Of a stretch of 64,000 bases of DNA, positions 8,554-17,395 are shown piece by piece. Location of the stretch: NCBI RefSeq assembly GCF_024707505.1, contig NZ_CP102605.1, positions 1 to 64,000 of the forward strand. Reading direction: 5' to 3'. The notes under the pieces are model-generated. The model did not search any database, was not told the origin of the DNA, and saw only the letters and a program-made list of their open reading frames with translations. Position 1 is the first letter of the stretch. Every line of letters starts with the position of its first letter. The position numbers were made by a program, and so were the translations under genes. The stretch is from Pantoea sp. SOD02. Its GTDB lineage: Bacteria; Pseudomonadota; Gammaproteobacteria; Enterobacterales; Enterobacteriaceae.

Positions 8554-9960
8554 ATGGCAACGACACAGGTAATCATTGTTGGCGGTGGCTTTAGCGGCAC
8601 AGCGTTGGCAATTCATCTCGCACGAACCTCATCGAGCAGATTACTGATTACAGTGGTCGAACCGCGCGCCAGTCTCGGCGGCGGCGTTGCCTATTCCACG
8701 CAGGAGCCCGCACACCGCATCAACGTGCCCGCTTCGCGCATGCAGTTAAGTGGAGAAGAGCAGGGCGCGTTTGATCACTGGTATCGCCAGCAGCCGGAAT
8801 GTTCACTGGATTCAGTAGCGCACTGCGACGACGGCTCGGTCTATCCGCAGCGCAGCCTGTTCGGTCGCTATCTGGCAGAACAGTTTGCGGAAGCTGCGCA
8901 GGCGTATCCGCACATCACGCTGCGACATGTGCAGGCCAGCGCCGTGGCCTGGGAAGGCGAGCAGCTGTTACTCAGTAACGGCGAAACGTTGCAAGGTGAT
9001 GTGCTGGCGTTAGCGATCAGTCATCCGCCGCCTTCGTTGCCGCGGGCGCTGCAACCGTTCTCGGCGCATCCGGCATTGATTGCTAATCCGTGGCAACACG
9101 GCGTACTGGACGCCATCGTTCCAGAATCCTCGGTGGCGATTATCGGTACCGGCTTAAGTATGGCGGATGTGGTGGCTTCACTGGGCACCAGACAGCATCG
9201 TGGCCCGTTAATCGCATTCTCGCGCCGTGGGCAGCTTTCACGCGACAACCTAAGCGGTGAGTGGCCTGAATGGACGTTAGCCCCGCAGGAAGCGTCCAGC
9301 GCGCGTCTGTGGCTGCGACATATCCGCGCCGAGGTCGCGCGTTCCGCTGAACAGGATTTGCCGTGGCAGCGTGTGCTCGATCAGGTGCGTGTGCAAGGTC
9401 AGGATATCTGGCAATCGCTGCCTTTGCGCGAGCAGCAGCGCTTTGTCCGCCATTTGCGCTCGTGGTGGGACGTGCATCGCTATCGTATAGCACCGCAGGT
9501 ATCAGCGGTGATCAACGCACGTCGTCAACAGGGCAATCTGAAGGTGCTGGCCGCGCGCCTTATCGACATCTCTAAACTCGGCAATCAGCTGCAAATAACG
9601 CTATGCCCGCGCGATGGTGCCAGCGAAACCCATCGCCTCGATCATCTGATTGTCACCACCGGTCCCGGCCATGAAGCCTTAACCGCCAGCCAGCCACTGC
9701 TGCAATCGCTCAGTCGGCAAGGTTTGATTCGTGCTGACCAGCTCGGTTTTGGTATTGATGTCGACAGCCAGTCGCGCACGCTAAATCTCACCGGCCAACC
9801 CAACGCACGACTGTTTGTTGTCGGTCCCGCTGCGCGTGCGCGCTTCGGTGAATTGATGGGATTGCCGCAGGTCGCCGATCATGCCGCCGCCGTGGCGCAG
9901 CATATTTTACATGAACTGCATATCGCTCATGCCGAGCGATGTCCCCCTTCAGCGCTTTAA
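8554..9960 (+). CDS. FAD/NAD(P)-binding oxidoreductase
   Basis: Protein of 468 residues with two dinucleotide-binding motifs. VIIVGGGFSGTALA at the N-terminus is the FAD site, followed by the RINVPASRMQL and GxVYPQRSLFGRYL segments seen in the NAD_binding_9 type of FAD/NAD(P) proteins; VAIIGTGLSMADV near residue 200 should bind NAD(P)H. The substrate is unknown. It sits between two FMNH2-dependent monooxygenases where a flavin reductase would be expected, so a redox partner role is possible but unproven. I chose the ATG at 8554 because AGGAG at 8543-8547 precedes it; an upstream ATG at 8539 overlaps the previous stop. Confidence 0.83.
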   Translation: MATTQVIIVGGGFSGTALAIHLARTSSSRLLITVVEPRASLGGGVAYSTQEPAHRINVPASRMQLSGEEQGAFDHWYRQQPECSLDSVAHCDDGSVYPQRSLFGRYLAEQFAEAAQAYPHITLRHVQASAVAWEGEQLLLSNGETLQGDVLALAISHPPPSLPRALQPFSAHPALIANPWQHGVLDAIVPESSVAIIGTGLSMADVVASLGTRQHRGPLIAFSRRGQLSRDNLSGEWPEWTLAPQEASSARLWLRHIRAEVARSAEQDLPWQRVLDQVRVQGQDIWQSLPLREQQRFVRHLRSWWDVHRYRIAPQVSAVINARRQQGNLKVLAARLIDISKLGNQLQITLCPRDGASETHRLDHLIVTTGPGHEALTASQPLLQSLSRQGLIRADQLGFGIDVDSQSRTLNLTGQPNARLFVVGPAARARFGELMGLPQVADHAAAVAQHILHELHIAHAERCPPSAL

Positions 9961-10034
9961 TCTCTCAACATCCTAAAAATTAACTGACGAACGCCGGGTC
10001 GTAACACGATCACGGCCTCGCTATGGAGATTGCT

Positions 10035-11429
10035 ATGCCATCGCAACGTGAAATTCGCTTGAACGCATTTGATATGAACTGTGTCGGACACCAGTCGCCG
10101 GGTTTGTGGGCGCATCCGCGTGACCGTTCCTGGCAATACAAAGATTTGGAGTATTGGGTCGATTTGGCGCGCCTGCTGGAGCGCGGCAAATTTGACGGCC
10201 TGTTTATCGCCGACGTGCTCGGCGTTTACGACGTACTGAACGGCAACGGCGATGCGGCGATCCGCCAGGCGACGCAGGTGCCGGTCAACGATCCGCTGGC
10301 GTTGATTACGCCCATGGCGCTGGTCACTGAACATCTCGGCTTTGGTCTCACCGCGTCGCTGTCGTTTGAACATCCCTATCCGTTTGCGCGCCGCTTATCG
10401 ACGCTCGATCACCTGACCAAAGGCCGCATCGGCTGGAACATCGTCACCTCGTATCTGGAGAGCGGGGTGCGCAACATTGGGCATAAAACCCAGACCGATC
10501 ACGACAGCCGCTACGATTATGCCGACGAGTATCTGCAAGTGGTGTACAAACTGCTGGAAGGCAGCTGGGAGCAGGATGCGGTATTGCGTGACCGTGAACG
10601 CCGCATTTTCAGCGACCCGCGCAAAATCCATCCCATCAATCATCAGGGCACCTTCTTCAACGTGCCGGGCATTCACCTGTGTGAACCGTCACCACAGCGC
10701 ACGCCGGTGCTGTATCAAGCGGGTGCATCGAGTCGCGGCAAACAGTTTGCGGCAGAACATGCTGAATGCGTGTTTGTTGCTGCGCCGTCAAAAGTGCTGC
10801 TGAAGAAAACCGTCGCTGATATTCGCCGCCGCGCGGCGGAAGCGGGGCGCGATCCTTACAGCATCAAAATCTTCAATCTGCAAACCGTGATTGTCGGCGA
10901 AACCGATCTGGCGGCGCAGGCGAAGTGGAAAGAGTACACCAGCTGGGTCAGCTACGAAGGCGCGCTGGCGCTGGTGTCGGGTTGGACCGGCATCGACTTC
11001 GGCCAGTATCAGCCGGATCAGGTACTGAAATATATCCACACCAACGCCATTCAATCGGCGGTCGAAACCTTCTCCACCGCCGATCCCGACCGTCAGTGGA
11101 CGGTAAAAGCGCTGGCGGATTGGGTTGGGATTGGCGGCTTTGGCCCGCTGATTGTCGGCAGCGCGGAAACCGTCGCGGATGAGCTGCAAAGCTGGGTGGA
11201 AGAGACCGATGTCGATGGCTTCAACTTCGCCTACGCACTGACGCATGAAACCTTTGAAGATGTGGTGGAGCTGCTGATCCCGGAACTGCAAAAACGTGGC
11301 GTCTACAAAAAAGAGTATGCGCAGGGCACGCTGCGCGAGAAGTTATTCGCCGCCGGTCCGCAGCTGCAGGCACCGCATCCGGGCGCGGGCTATCGCGTTA
11401 AATCCTCCACGCTGCAGGAGGTCTCATGA
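10035..11429 (+). CDS. NtaA/SnaA/DszA-type flavin-dependent monooxygenase
   Basis: Luciferase-fold monooxygenase of 464 residues in the long NtaA/SnaA/DszA group. Hallmarks are the N-terminal LNAFDMNCVGHQSPGLW, SFEHPYPFARRLSTLDHLTKGRIGWNIVTS, and PVLYQAGASSRGKQFAAEHAE. Members use FMNH2 to attack small sulfur or amine compounds, such as sulfones, dimethyl sulfide or nitrilotriacetate. Position in the sulfonate operon favours an organosulfur substrate, but the compound cannot be told from sequence. The start at 10035 has GGAG six bases upstream; the in-frame ATG at 10023 has none. The stop overlaps the start of the transporter ATPase by four bases. Confidence 0.88.
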   Translation: MPSQREIRLNAFDMNCVGHQSPGLWAHPRDRSWQYKDLEYWVDLARLLERGKFDGLFIADVLGVYDVLNGNGDAAIRQATQVPVNDPLALITPMALVTEHLGFGLTASLSFEHPYPFARRLSTLDHLTKGRIGWNIVTSYLESGVRNIGHKTQTDHDSRYDYADEYLQVVYKLLEGSWEQDAVLRDRERRIFSDPRKIHPINHQGTFFNVPGIHLCEPSPQRTPVLYQAGASSRGKQFAAEHAECVFVAAPSKVLLKKTVADIRRRAAEAGRDPYSIKIFNLQTVIVGETDLAAQAKWKEYTSWVSYEGALALVSGWTGIDFGQYQPDQVLKYIHTNAIQSAVETFSTADPDRQWTVKALADWVGIGGFGPLIVGSAETVADELQSWVEETDVDGFNFAYALTHETFEDVVELLIPELQKRGVYKKEYAQGTLREKLFAAGPQLQAPHPGAGYRVKSSTLQEVS

Positions 11430-12445
11430 TCGAAATAGATAACCTCAGCAAACACTATCGCGCGCCCGACGGCCGCATCACTGAGGTGCTGAAATCCATC
11501 AGCCTGCAGGTGCCGCAAGCCAACATTACCGCCGTTGTTGGGCCGAGCGGCGCGGGTAAATCGACGCTGGCGAAGTGCATAAGCTTGCTGGAGCAACCGA
11601 GCGCCGGCAGCATACGCGTTAACGGCAGCGATCTCTCGCGGCTGGATGGCGAAGCGCTGCGTCAGGCGCGTCGTTCAATTGGCACCGTTTTCCAGTCTTC
11701 CGCGCTGCTGCAACGCAAAACCGCGTGGGAGAACATCGCCTTGCCGCTGCACTATCTCGGCGTGGTGGATCGCGATATCGCCGCACGCGTGGGCGAATTG
11801 CTCGACAGCGTCGGTCTCAGCCACAAAGCCAAAGCCTATCCCGGCCAGCTTTCCGGTGGTCAGCGGCAGCGTATTGGCATCGCGCGGGCGCTGGCGTTGC
11901 GCCCGTCAGTGTTGCTGGCGGATGAGGCCACCTCAGGACTCGATCCCGAAGCCACCGTCACCGTGCTCGACCTGCTAAAAAAACTGCGAGATGACTACAA
12001 GCTGGCGATAGTACTGATCACCCATGAAATGGATGCGGTGCGTCAGGCGGCGGATGCGGTAGCGGAAATTCGCGATGGCCAAATCGTGCAGTACGGCGTG
12101 GTGAAAGAGTTGCTGGCGCAGCCAGATTCGTTGCTGGGACAGCGCCTGTTCCCGCTGGCGGCGCAGGCGGGCGATGCCGAACTGGTGTTGCAGCTCAGCT
12201 ATCGCACCGATGTGCCGGTCGCCAGCGACTGGATATCGCGCCTCAGCCAGCAGTTTGCTTTGCGGATCGATCTGCTCGGTGCGCACGTTGAACAGGTGAA
12301 CGGTCTGCAAGCGGGCCGCCTTAAGGTGGGCATTCACTATCAGCAGGAACGCGTGCCGCTGGCGCGTTTGCTGTCGCAGCTTGAACAGCTGGGCTTAGTT
12401 GCCAGCGTTTCCGGCAGCGTGTTGCCGTTGCGGGAGGCGGTATGA
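11426..12445 (+). CDS. MetN-like ABC transporter ATPase
   Basis: ATP-binding subunit of 339 residues. Walker A GPSGAGKST is at 39-47, the signature LSGGQ at 142-146, Walker B VLLADE at 162-167 and the switch histidine at 200. The last 90 residues resemble the NIL regulatory domain of MetN, which binds substrate and inhibits transport in methionine importers. It overlaps the genes on both sides by four bases, so it is in one operon with the monooxygenase and the permease. Because of this context, the imported molecule may be a sulfur compound other than methionine. Confidence 0.9.
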   Translation: MIEIDNLSKHYRAPDGRITEVLKSISLQVPQANITAVVGPSGAGKSTLAKCISLLEQPSAGSIRVNGSDLSRLDGEALRQARRSIGTVFQSSALLQRKTAWENIALPLHYLGVVDRDIAARVGELLDSVGLSHKAKAYPGQLSGGQRQRIGIARALALRPSVLLADEATSGLDPEATVTVLDLLKKLRDDYKLAIVLITHEMDAVRQAADAVAEIRDGQIVQYGVVKELLAQPDSLLGQRLFPLAAQAGDAELVLQLSYRTDVPVASDWISRLSQQFALRIDLLGAHVEQVNGLQAGRLKVGIHYQQERVPLARLLSQLEQLGLVASVSGSVLPLREAV

Positions 12446-13140
12446 GCGTATCAGTGATGAGTCAGGATACGCCGTGGCCAGAAATCCCGGCGTTGATGCT
12501 GCCCGCTCTGGGCGAAACCGCATTGATGGTGGTGATCGTGATGCTGTTCGTGGTCACCTTCGGCGGCATCGTCGGTGTGGTGCTGTTTAACACCTCATCG
12601 CGCGGTCTGTTTCCGCATCGCGGTATTAACCGGGTGCTGAGTTGGATTGTGAACATGGGACGTTCGCTGCCGTTTCTGGTGCTGATGGCGGCCATCATTC
12701 CGTTCACCTTCTGGCTAACCGGCACCACCATCGGTATTCCCGCCGCCGTTGTGCCTATGATCGCCGCAGGCATTCCGTTCTTTGGCCGTCTGGTGGACAA
12801 CGCGCTGCGTGAGCTGCCTGCCGAAGTCACGGCGGTGGGTTTGGTATGCGGCGGTTCGCGCTGGCAGATCATCCGCTCGGCACAACTCATTGAAGCGCTA
12901 CCGGCGATTGTTGCGGCGGTGACGCTCAACCTGATCTCAATGATTGAGTACTCCGCGATTGCCGGCACCATCGGCGCGGGCGGGATCGGTTATCTGGCGG
13001 TGGTGTACGGTTATCAGCGCTTCGACAACCACATCATGATCGCCACCATCGTGGTGCTAATCGCCCTCATTCAAACCATTCAATTTCTCGGCGACCGTTT
13101 GGTCACCGCATTACGCCATCCTCAGGGGACATCATTATGA
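12442..13140 (+). CDS. MetI-like ABC transporter permease
   Basis: Inner-membrane permease of 232 residues with about five or six hydrophobic segments and the conserved cytoplasmic loop ALRELPAEVTAVGLVCGGSR, where the coupling helix contacts the ATPase. The sequence AGTIGAGGIGYLAVVYGYQRF at the C-terminal side is typical of MetI. The start overlaps the ATPase stop by four bases and has GGAGG upstream; the end overlaps the next gene by four bases. Confidence 0.9.
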   Translation: MSVSVMSQDTPWPEIPALMLPALGETALMVVIVMLFVVTFGGIVGVVLFNTSSRGLFPHRGINRVLSWIVNMGRSLPFLVLMAAIIPFTFWLTGTTIGIPAAVVPMIAAGIPFFGRLVDNALRELPAEVTAVGLVCGGSRWQIIRSAQLIEALPAIVAAVTLNLISMIEYSAIAGTIGAGGIGYLAVVYGYQRFDNHIMIATIVVLIALIQTIQFLGDRLVTALRHPQGTSL

Positions 13141-14012
13141 CAACACAAGATTTCGAACTGCGTAAAACCCGCCGCTGGCCGTGGCTGCTACTGATTATAG
13201 TGGTCGTTGTACTCGCAGCAGGCGGCTGGTTCTGGCGCGGCCAACAGGCGCAGGCGGTGGTATTTGGTACCACGCTGAAAGTGCATTTTGAACCGGCGAT
13301 GGCGGGTGAGCAGAAGCTGATCGAATACGTTGGTGAACACATCGCGCCGGATTACGGCCTGAAGCTGGAAGCGGTTGGCGTGCAGGATCCGGTGCAAGCC
13401 GACCGTGCGGTAGCGGAAGGGCAATATGCTGCGACGGTGTATCAGCATCAATGGTGGCTGAAGCAAGTGGTGGATGCCAACGGCTTTGCGCTGACCTCAA
13501 CGCTGCCGCTATTCCAGTGGGCGTTTGGCATCTATTCCGATCGCTACACGTCGGTGGCGGATCTGCCGCAGGGCGCGACCATTGTGGTGCCGGATGACGG
13601 CGCCAATCAGGGCCAGGCATTATGGTTGCTGGCGCGTCAGGGCTTAATCACGCTCGATCCTAACGTCGAGCCGCGCACGGCCAAACTGAAGAACATTGTC
13701 GGCAATCCGCACGGCTTCGTGTTTAAAGAGCTCGATCTGCTGACCATGCCGCGTGCGCTCAATTCGGTGGATGCGGCGATTGGTTACGTCTCGCAATTCG
13801 ACGCCGGTAAAGTGCCACGCGAAAAAGGCATTCTCTTCCCGCCTGCACCGCGCACTTTCGCCTCTCAGCTGGTGATTGGCACACCTTATCTGGACCAGGA
13901 AAACATCGAGAAGCTGAAAAAAGCCTTCTCCGATCCGCGCGTCCAGCAGTGGTTGAAGACCACCGACGATCCGCTGGTAAAAGGCGTGCTGGTGCCGGTC
14001 TCAGCCGAGTAA
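13137..14012 (+). CDS. MetQ-like binding protein with an N-terminal membrane anchor
   Basis: Substrate-binding protein of the MetQ/NlpA type, 291 residues. LKVHFEPAMAGEQKLIEYV starts the binding fold, and VVPDDGANQGQALWLLARQGLI and the LDLLTMPRAL segment follow family patterns. The N-terminus is odd: about 14 charged or polar residues, then a long hydrophobic stretch (WLLLIIVVVVLAAGGWFW) without a lipobox cysteine. MetQ proteins are usually lipoproteins, so here the anchor is probably an uncleaved membrane helix. It is the last gene of the MetNIQ-like set and is followed by a terminator. Confidence 0.87.
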   Translation: MTTQDFELRKTRRWPWLLLIIVVVVLAAGGWFWRGQQAQAVVFGTTLKVHFEPAMAGEQKLIEYVGEHIAPDYGLKLEAVGVQDPVQADRAVAEGQYAATVYQHQWWLKQVVDANGFALTSTLPLFQWAFGIYSDRYTSVADLPQGATIVVPDDGANQGQALWLLARQGLITLDPNVEPRTAKLKNIVGNPHGFVFKELDLLTMPRALNSVDAAIGYVSQFDAGKVPREKGILFPPAPRTFASQLVIGTPYLDQENIEKLKKAFSDPRVQQWLKTTDDPLVKGVLVPVSAE

Positions 14013-14030
14013 ATTTTTGCTGCTTGCACA

Positions 14031-14060
14031 CCCGGACGCGTCAGGCGTGTCCGGGTTTTT
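14031..14060 (+). terminator. Rho-independent terminator after the MetNIQ-like genes
   Basis: CCCGGAC and GTCCGGG arms around GCGTCAGGCGT, followed by five T residues, 18 bases after the stop codon. Confidence 0.85.
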
Positions 14061-14189
14061 GTGTTGGCGAAAATTCAATTATCTAATTGATTTTAATGTA
14101 AATTAATATCAAGAATTGTTGTTTTGGTACAGCCAGCAAAACGCTTATAACAACCTCACCTGCACTACAAAACAACAACGTGAGGCGTT

Positions 14190-15629
14190 ATGAGTTCTCT
14201 TCCTTTAGAAAACACCATCCCGGTTTCCGAACCGGTACGTTCGGTCAGTGACGTGGCAAGACTGATCAACACTCGCAGCAAAAATGACAACTACGCGCGC
14301 ATGATTGTGTTCCTCGCGCTCGGCGGCGTGTTTCTCGACGCCTACGATCTCACCACGCTGTCGTACGGCATCGATGATGTGGTGCGTGAATTTCAGCTCT
14401 CGCCGCTGCTCACCGGTTTAGTCACCTCCTCAATTATGGTTGGCACCATTGTCGGTAATCTGGTGGGCGGTTGGCTGACGGATAAATATGGCCGCTATTC
14501 GGTGTTTATGGCCGACATGCTGTTCTTTGTGGTTTCAGCGATTGCGGCGGGCTTAGCGCCGAACGTCTGGGTGCTGATTGGCGCGCGCTTCCTGATGGGC
14601 GTCGGTGTCGGGATCGATCTGCCGGTGGCGATGTCGTATTTGGCGGAGTTCTCCAAATTCGCCGGTAAAGGCAACAAAGCCGCACGACTCGCAGCCTGGT
14701 GCCCGATGTGGTACGCCGCGTCAACGCTGTGCTTCCTGTTGATCTTCGCGCTCTACTTCCTGCTGCCGAAAGAGCATCTTGACTGGCTGTGGCGCGCGTC
14801 GCTGCTGTTCGGTGCGGTACCGGCGTTGCTAATCATCGCGGTGCGCAGCAAATTCATGAACGAATCGCCCCTTTGGGCGGCGAATCAGGGCGATCTGAAA
14901 TCGGCGGTGCGCATCCTGCGTGATTCCTACGGCATCCATGCACACGAAGCGGAACATCAGGCGCCACCGGCCGCTGCTGCGCCGAAAGTGAGTTTCCGCG
15001 TGCTGTTTGAGAAACCGTGGCGCGAACGCACCATCGTCGCGGGCGTGATGAACATCTGTATCTCATTTGAATACACCGCCATTGCTTTCTTCTTGCCGTC
15101 GATTCTGGCGCAGTTCCTCGGCGCGGGCGTGTTTGAAACCATCTCCGCCTCGCTGGGCCTCAACGCACTGTTCGCCTTCACCGGTGGCCTGCTCGGCATG
15201 CGTCTGGCGTGGAAATATCCGTCGCGTCACGTCGCCATCGCTGGCTTTGCCCTGCAATTCTTTGCGCTGATCGCGCTGGCGTTGATAGGTCATCCGGAAG
15301 CCATCGCCGGAATCGTCTTTGCGGTATTGATGCTCGGTTTGTGGCTGTTTGCTGAAGGCTTCGGCCCGGGCGCGCAGCTGATGGTTTATCCGGCGCTTTC
15401 CTATCCAACCTCAATTCGCGCGACCGGCGTAGGCTTCAGCCGCGCGCTTTCCGGCATCGGCAGTGCGTTAGCACTGTTCATCCTGCCGATTCTGCAGGCC
15501 GCGCTCGGCACCAACATGTTTTGGGTGGTTTCGCTGGCAGCGATCATCCCGATCTTCTTCCTGTTGGCGGTGCGACACGAGCCCACGCTGCATGACATCG
15601 ACGATCTTTCACATCAGGAGTCACCATGA
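14190..15629 (+). CDS. MFS transporter
   Basis: Major facilitator of 479 residues with about 12 hydrophobic helices. The loop motif GGWLTDKYGRYSVF between helices 2 and 3 is the MFS signature, and DAYDLTTLSYGIDDVV in helix 1 with the RFLMGVGVGIDLPV segment resembles the metabolite/aromatic-acid:H+ symporter and sugar-porter side of the family. The substrate cannot be told. It has its own 130-base upstream region after a terminator, and its stop overlaps the start of the next gene by four bases, so the two form an operon. The likely role is uptake of the compound handled by the flavoprotein that follows. Confidence 0.88.
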   Translation: MSSLPLENTIPVSEPVRSVSDVARLINTRSKNDNYARMIVFLALGGVFLDAYDLTTLSYGIDDVVREFQLSPLLTGLVTSSIMVGTIVGNLVGGWLTDKYGRYSVFMADMLFFVVSAIAAGLAPNVWVLIGARFLMGVGVGIDLPVAMSYLAEFSKFAGKGNKAARLAAWCPMWYAASTLCFLLIFALYFLLPKEHLDWLWRASLLFGAVPALLIIAVRSKFMNESPLWAANQGDLKSAVRILRDSYGIHAHEAEHQAPPAAAAPKVSFRVLFEKPWRERTIVAGVMNICISFEYTAIAFFLPSILAQFLGAGVFETISASLGLNALFAFTGGLLGMRLAWKYPSRHVAIAGFALQFFALIALALIGHPEAIAGIVFAVLMLGLWLFAEGFGPGAQLMVYPALSYPTSIRATGVGFSRALSGIGSALALFILPILQAALGTNMFWVVSLAAIIPIFFLLAVRHEPTLHDIDDLSHQESP

Positions 15630-16840
15630 GTTTACTGGCAACAGGTACCGATTATGAGGCGCTGGCAGCGCACTTCCGACCGATCTTCACGCGCATCGCT
15701 GAAGGAACGGTAGCACGCGAGCGGGAACGCATTTTGCCGCATCAGCCGATTAACTGGCTGAAAGAGGCGGGATTCGGCACGGTGCGCATCCCAAAAGAGA
15801 AGGGCGGTTGGGGCGCATCGCTGCCGCAGCTGTTCCAGCTGTTAACCGAACTGGCGGAAGCCGACTCGAATCTGCCGCAGGCGCTGCGCGCCCATTTCGC
15901 CTTTGTCGAAGACCGGCTGAACCAACCGGACAGCGCGGAACGCGATCGCTGGTTTGGCCGTTTTATCGATGGCGAGCTGGTGGGCAGCGGCTGGACGGAA
16001 ATTGGCACGGTCAAACTCGGCGATGTCATTACGCGCGTCACGCCAGGCGAAAGCGGCTGGACGCTCAGCGGCGAGAAGTTTTACAGCACCGGCACGTTGT
16101 TCGCCGACTGGATTGACGTCTATGCACGCCGCAACGATAACCAGGGCGACGTCATCGCTCTGGTGAACGCTCACCAACCCGGCGTGACCCGTGAAGACGA
16201 CTGGGACGGATTTGGCCAGCGCTTAACCGGCAGTGGTACCACGCGTTTTGACAGTGCCCATGTCGAGCAGGAACACGTCTACGATTTCGCCACTCGCTTC
16301 CGTTATCAAACCGCCTTCTATCAGCATGTGTTGCTGGCAACGCTGGCGGGAATTGGTCGTGCGGTGGCACGCGATGGCGCACAGGCGGTGGCGGCGCGAA
16401 ATCGGGTTTACAGCCACGGCAACGGCGGCGTTACGCGTCAGGATGCGCAGATTCTTCAGGTCATCGGGGAGATCACCAGCCTGGCCTTTGCGGTAGAAGC
16501 CACGGTGATCCGCGCGACACATTCACTGCAATCAGCATATGTTGCCCACGTCAGCAGCGATGAAGCGCAAGTTGCCGCAGCGAATGTGCTGGCCGAAGCC
16601 GAAGCGGGCCAGGCGCAGGTGATCGCCAGCGAACTGGTAACGCGCGCCGCTACCGAGTTGTTCAACGCGTTGGGCGCATCAGATACGCGCGTCAGCAAAG
16701 CGCTGGATCGTCACTGGCGCAACGCGCGAACCGTATCGTCACATAATCCGGTGGTGTACAAAGCGCGCGATATCGGCGACTGGAAAGTGAATGGCACCGC
16801 CCCGACGGGGATTTGGCAGATTGGCAGAGGCGAGGGCTGA
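15626..16840 (+). CDS. Acyl-CoA dehydrogenase-fold monooxygenase, SfnB/DszC-like
   Basis: Flavoprotein of 404 residues with the acyl-CoA dehydrogenase fold. The segments FGTVRIPKEKGGWGASLPQL, VGSGWTEIG and LSGEKFYSTGTLFADWIDVYA match the SfnB/DszC group, which are FMNH2-dependent monooxygenases or related enzymes of sulfone and thiophene breakdown rather than fatty-acid dehydrogenases. I see no obvious acyl-CoA catalytic glutamate context, but this needs alignment. Its start overlaps the MFS gene. A cluster of REP palindromes follows. An iteron-like 14-base match lies inside the gene at 16522-16537. Confidence 0.86.
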   Translation: MSLLATGTDYEALAAHFRPIFTRIAEGTVARERERILPHQPINWLKEAGFGTVRIPKEKGGWGASLPQLFQLLTELAEADSNLPQALRAHFAFVEDRLNQPDSAERDRWFGRFIDGELVGSGWTEIGTVKLGDVITRVTPGESGWTLSGEKFYSTGTLFADWIDVYARRNDNQGDVIALVNAHQPGVTREDDWDGFGQRLTGSGTTRFDSAHVEQEHVYDFATRFRYQTAFYQHVLLATLAGIGRAVARDGAQAVAARNRVYSHGNGGVTRQDAQILQVIGEITSLAFAVEATVIRATHSLQSAYVAHVSSDEAQVAAANVLAEAEAGQAQVIASELVTRAATELFNALGASDTRVSKALDRHWRNARTVSSHNPVVYKARDIGDWKVNGTAPTGIWQIGRGEG

Positions 16841-16847
16841 TAAACCA

Positions 16848-16932
16848 GGTGCGCATGAATGCGCACCCTACAAAACCTTGAAATGCGCACCCTACGAATC
16901 CCTGAATTGTAGGGTCGCCATTTATGGCGACC
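16848..16932. repeat. REP cluster (three units, two types)
   Basis: One complete GGTGCGCAT-type palindrome ending in CTAC (16848-16871), a partial copy (16884-16895), and one GTAG-headed GGTCGCCAT-type palindrome (16909-16932). The GTAG head beside an inverted repeat is the mark of REP sequences. The rest of 16933-17157 is AT-rich and holds no gene I can support. Confidence 0.85.
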
Positions 16933-17157
16933 ATAACTCACAAACCTCTCAAATCATCACGTTACATCTCAATGTGAATCAGAAACCAATTTAAAACTGT
17001 TCAGTTTTAAGCCAAAATTTATATTCTCGATTGCTGATTTATTAATTATGATTGGCCCTGATTTTTTTGAATGGATATCAATAATAGGGAGCAACAGAAT
17101 GCAATCAGCGCGACGCCTTAGGTTAGGCGCGGAACGTGATTAAAAAGGGGCTGAGAC

Positions 17158-17358
17158 ATGACTGAACGCGATATTTTCAGTGAACTAATGACGGGTATGC
17201 AGGAGCTGAAAGATCATCAAGACGGAAACATCACGCTTAAGACATACAAGGTCAGCAAGTGCGCGCCGTTGACCATTGCACCACAGGAACTGTGTGATTT
17301 ACCCGAAAACCTCAACCTGTCTCAGGCCGTTTTTGTGCGTATTACGAATAAAAGATAA
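17158..17358 (+). pseudogene. Truncated HigA-type (XRE) antitoxin remnant
   Basis: A 66-residue open frame starting MTERDIFSELMTGMQELK and containing ITLKTYKVSK and LNLSQAVFVR. This order matches the N-terminal half of HigA-like XRE antitoxins, which normally run to about 95-105 residues with a complete helix-turn-helix after LNLSQ. Here the frame stops just as that domain begins. AAGGGG lies upstream of the ATG, so it may still be translated. No toxin gene is visible next to it. I read it as a decayed toxin-antitoxin module; a short functional protein cannot be excluded. Confidence 0.6.
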
Positions 17359-17384
17359 ATCCAGGCCATTTATCAGGCCCGGAT
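17359..17384. terminator. Possible bidirectional hairpin between convergent genes
   Basis: ATCCAGGCC (17359-17367) pairs with GGCCCGGAT (17376-17384) except for one central mismatch. AT-rich sequence follows on both sides. It lies between the antitoxin remnant and the convergent ssuA-like gene. Confidence 0.5.
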
Positions 17385-17395
17385 TAATTAATAAT

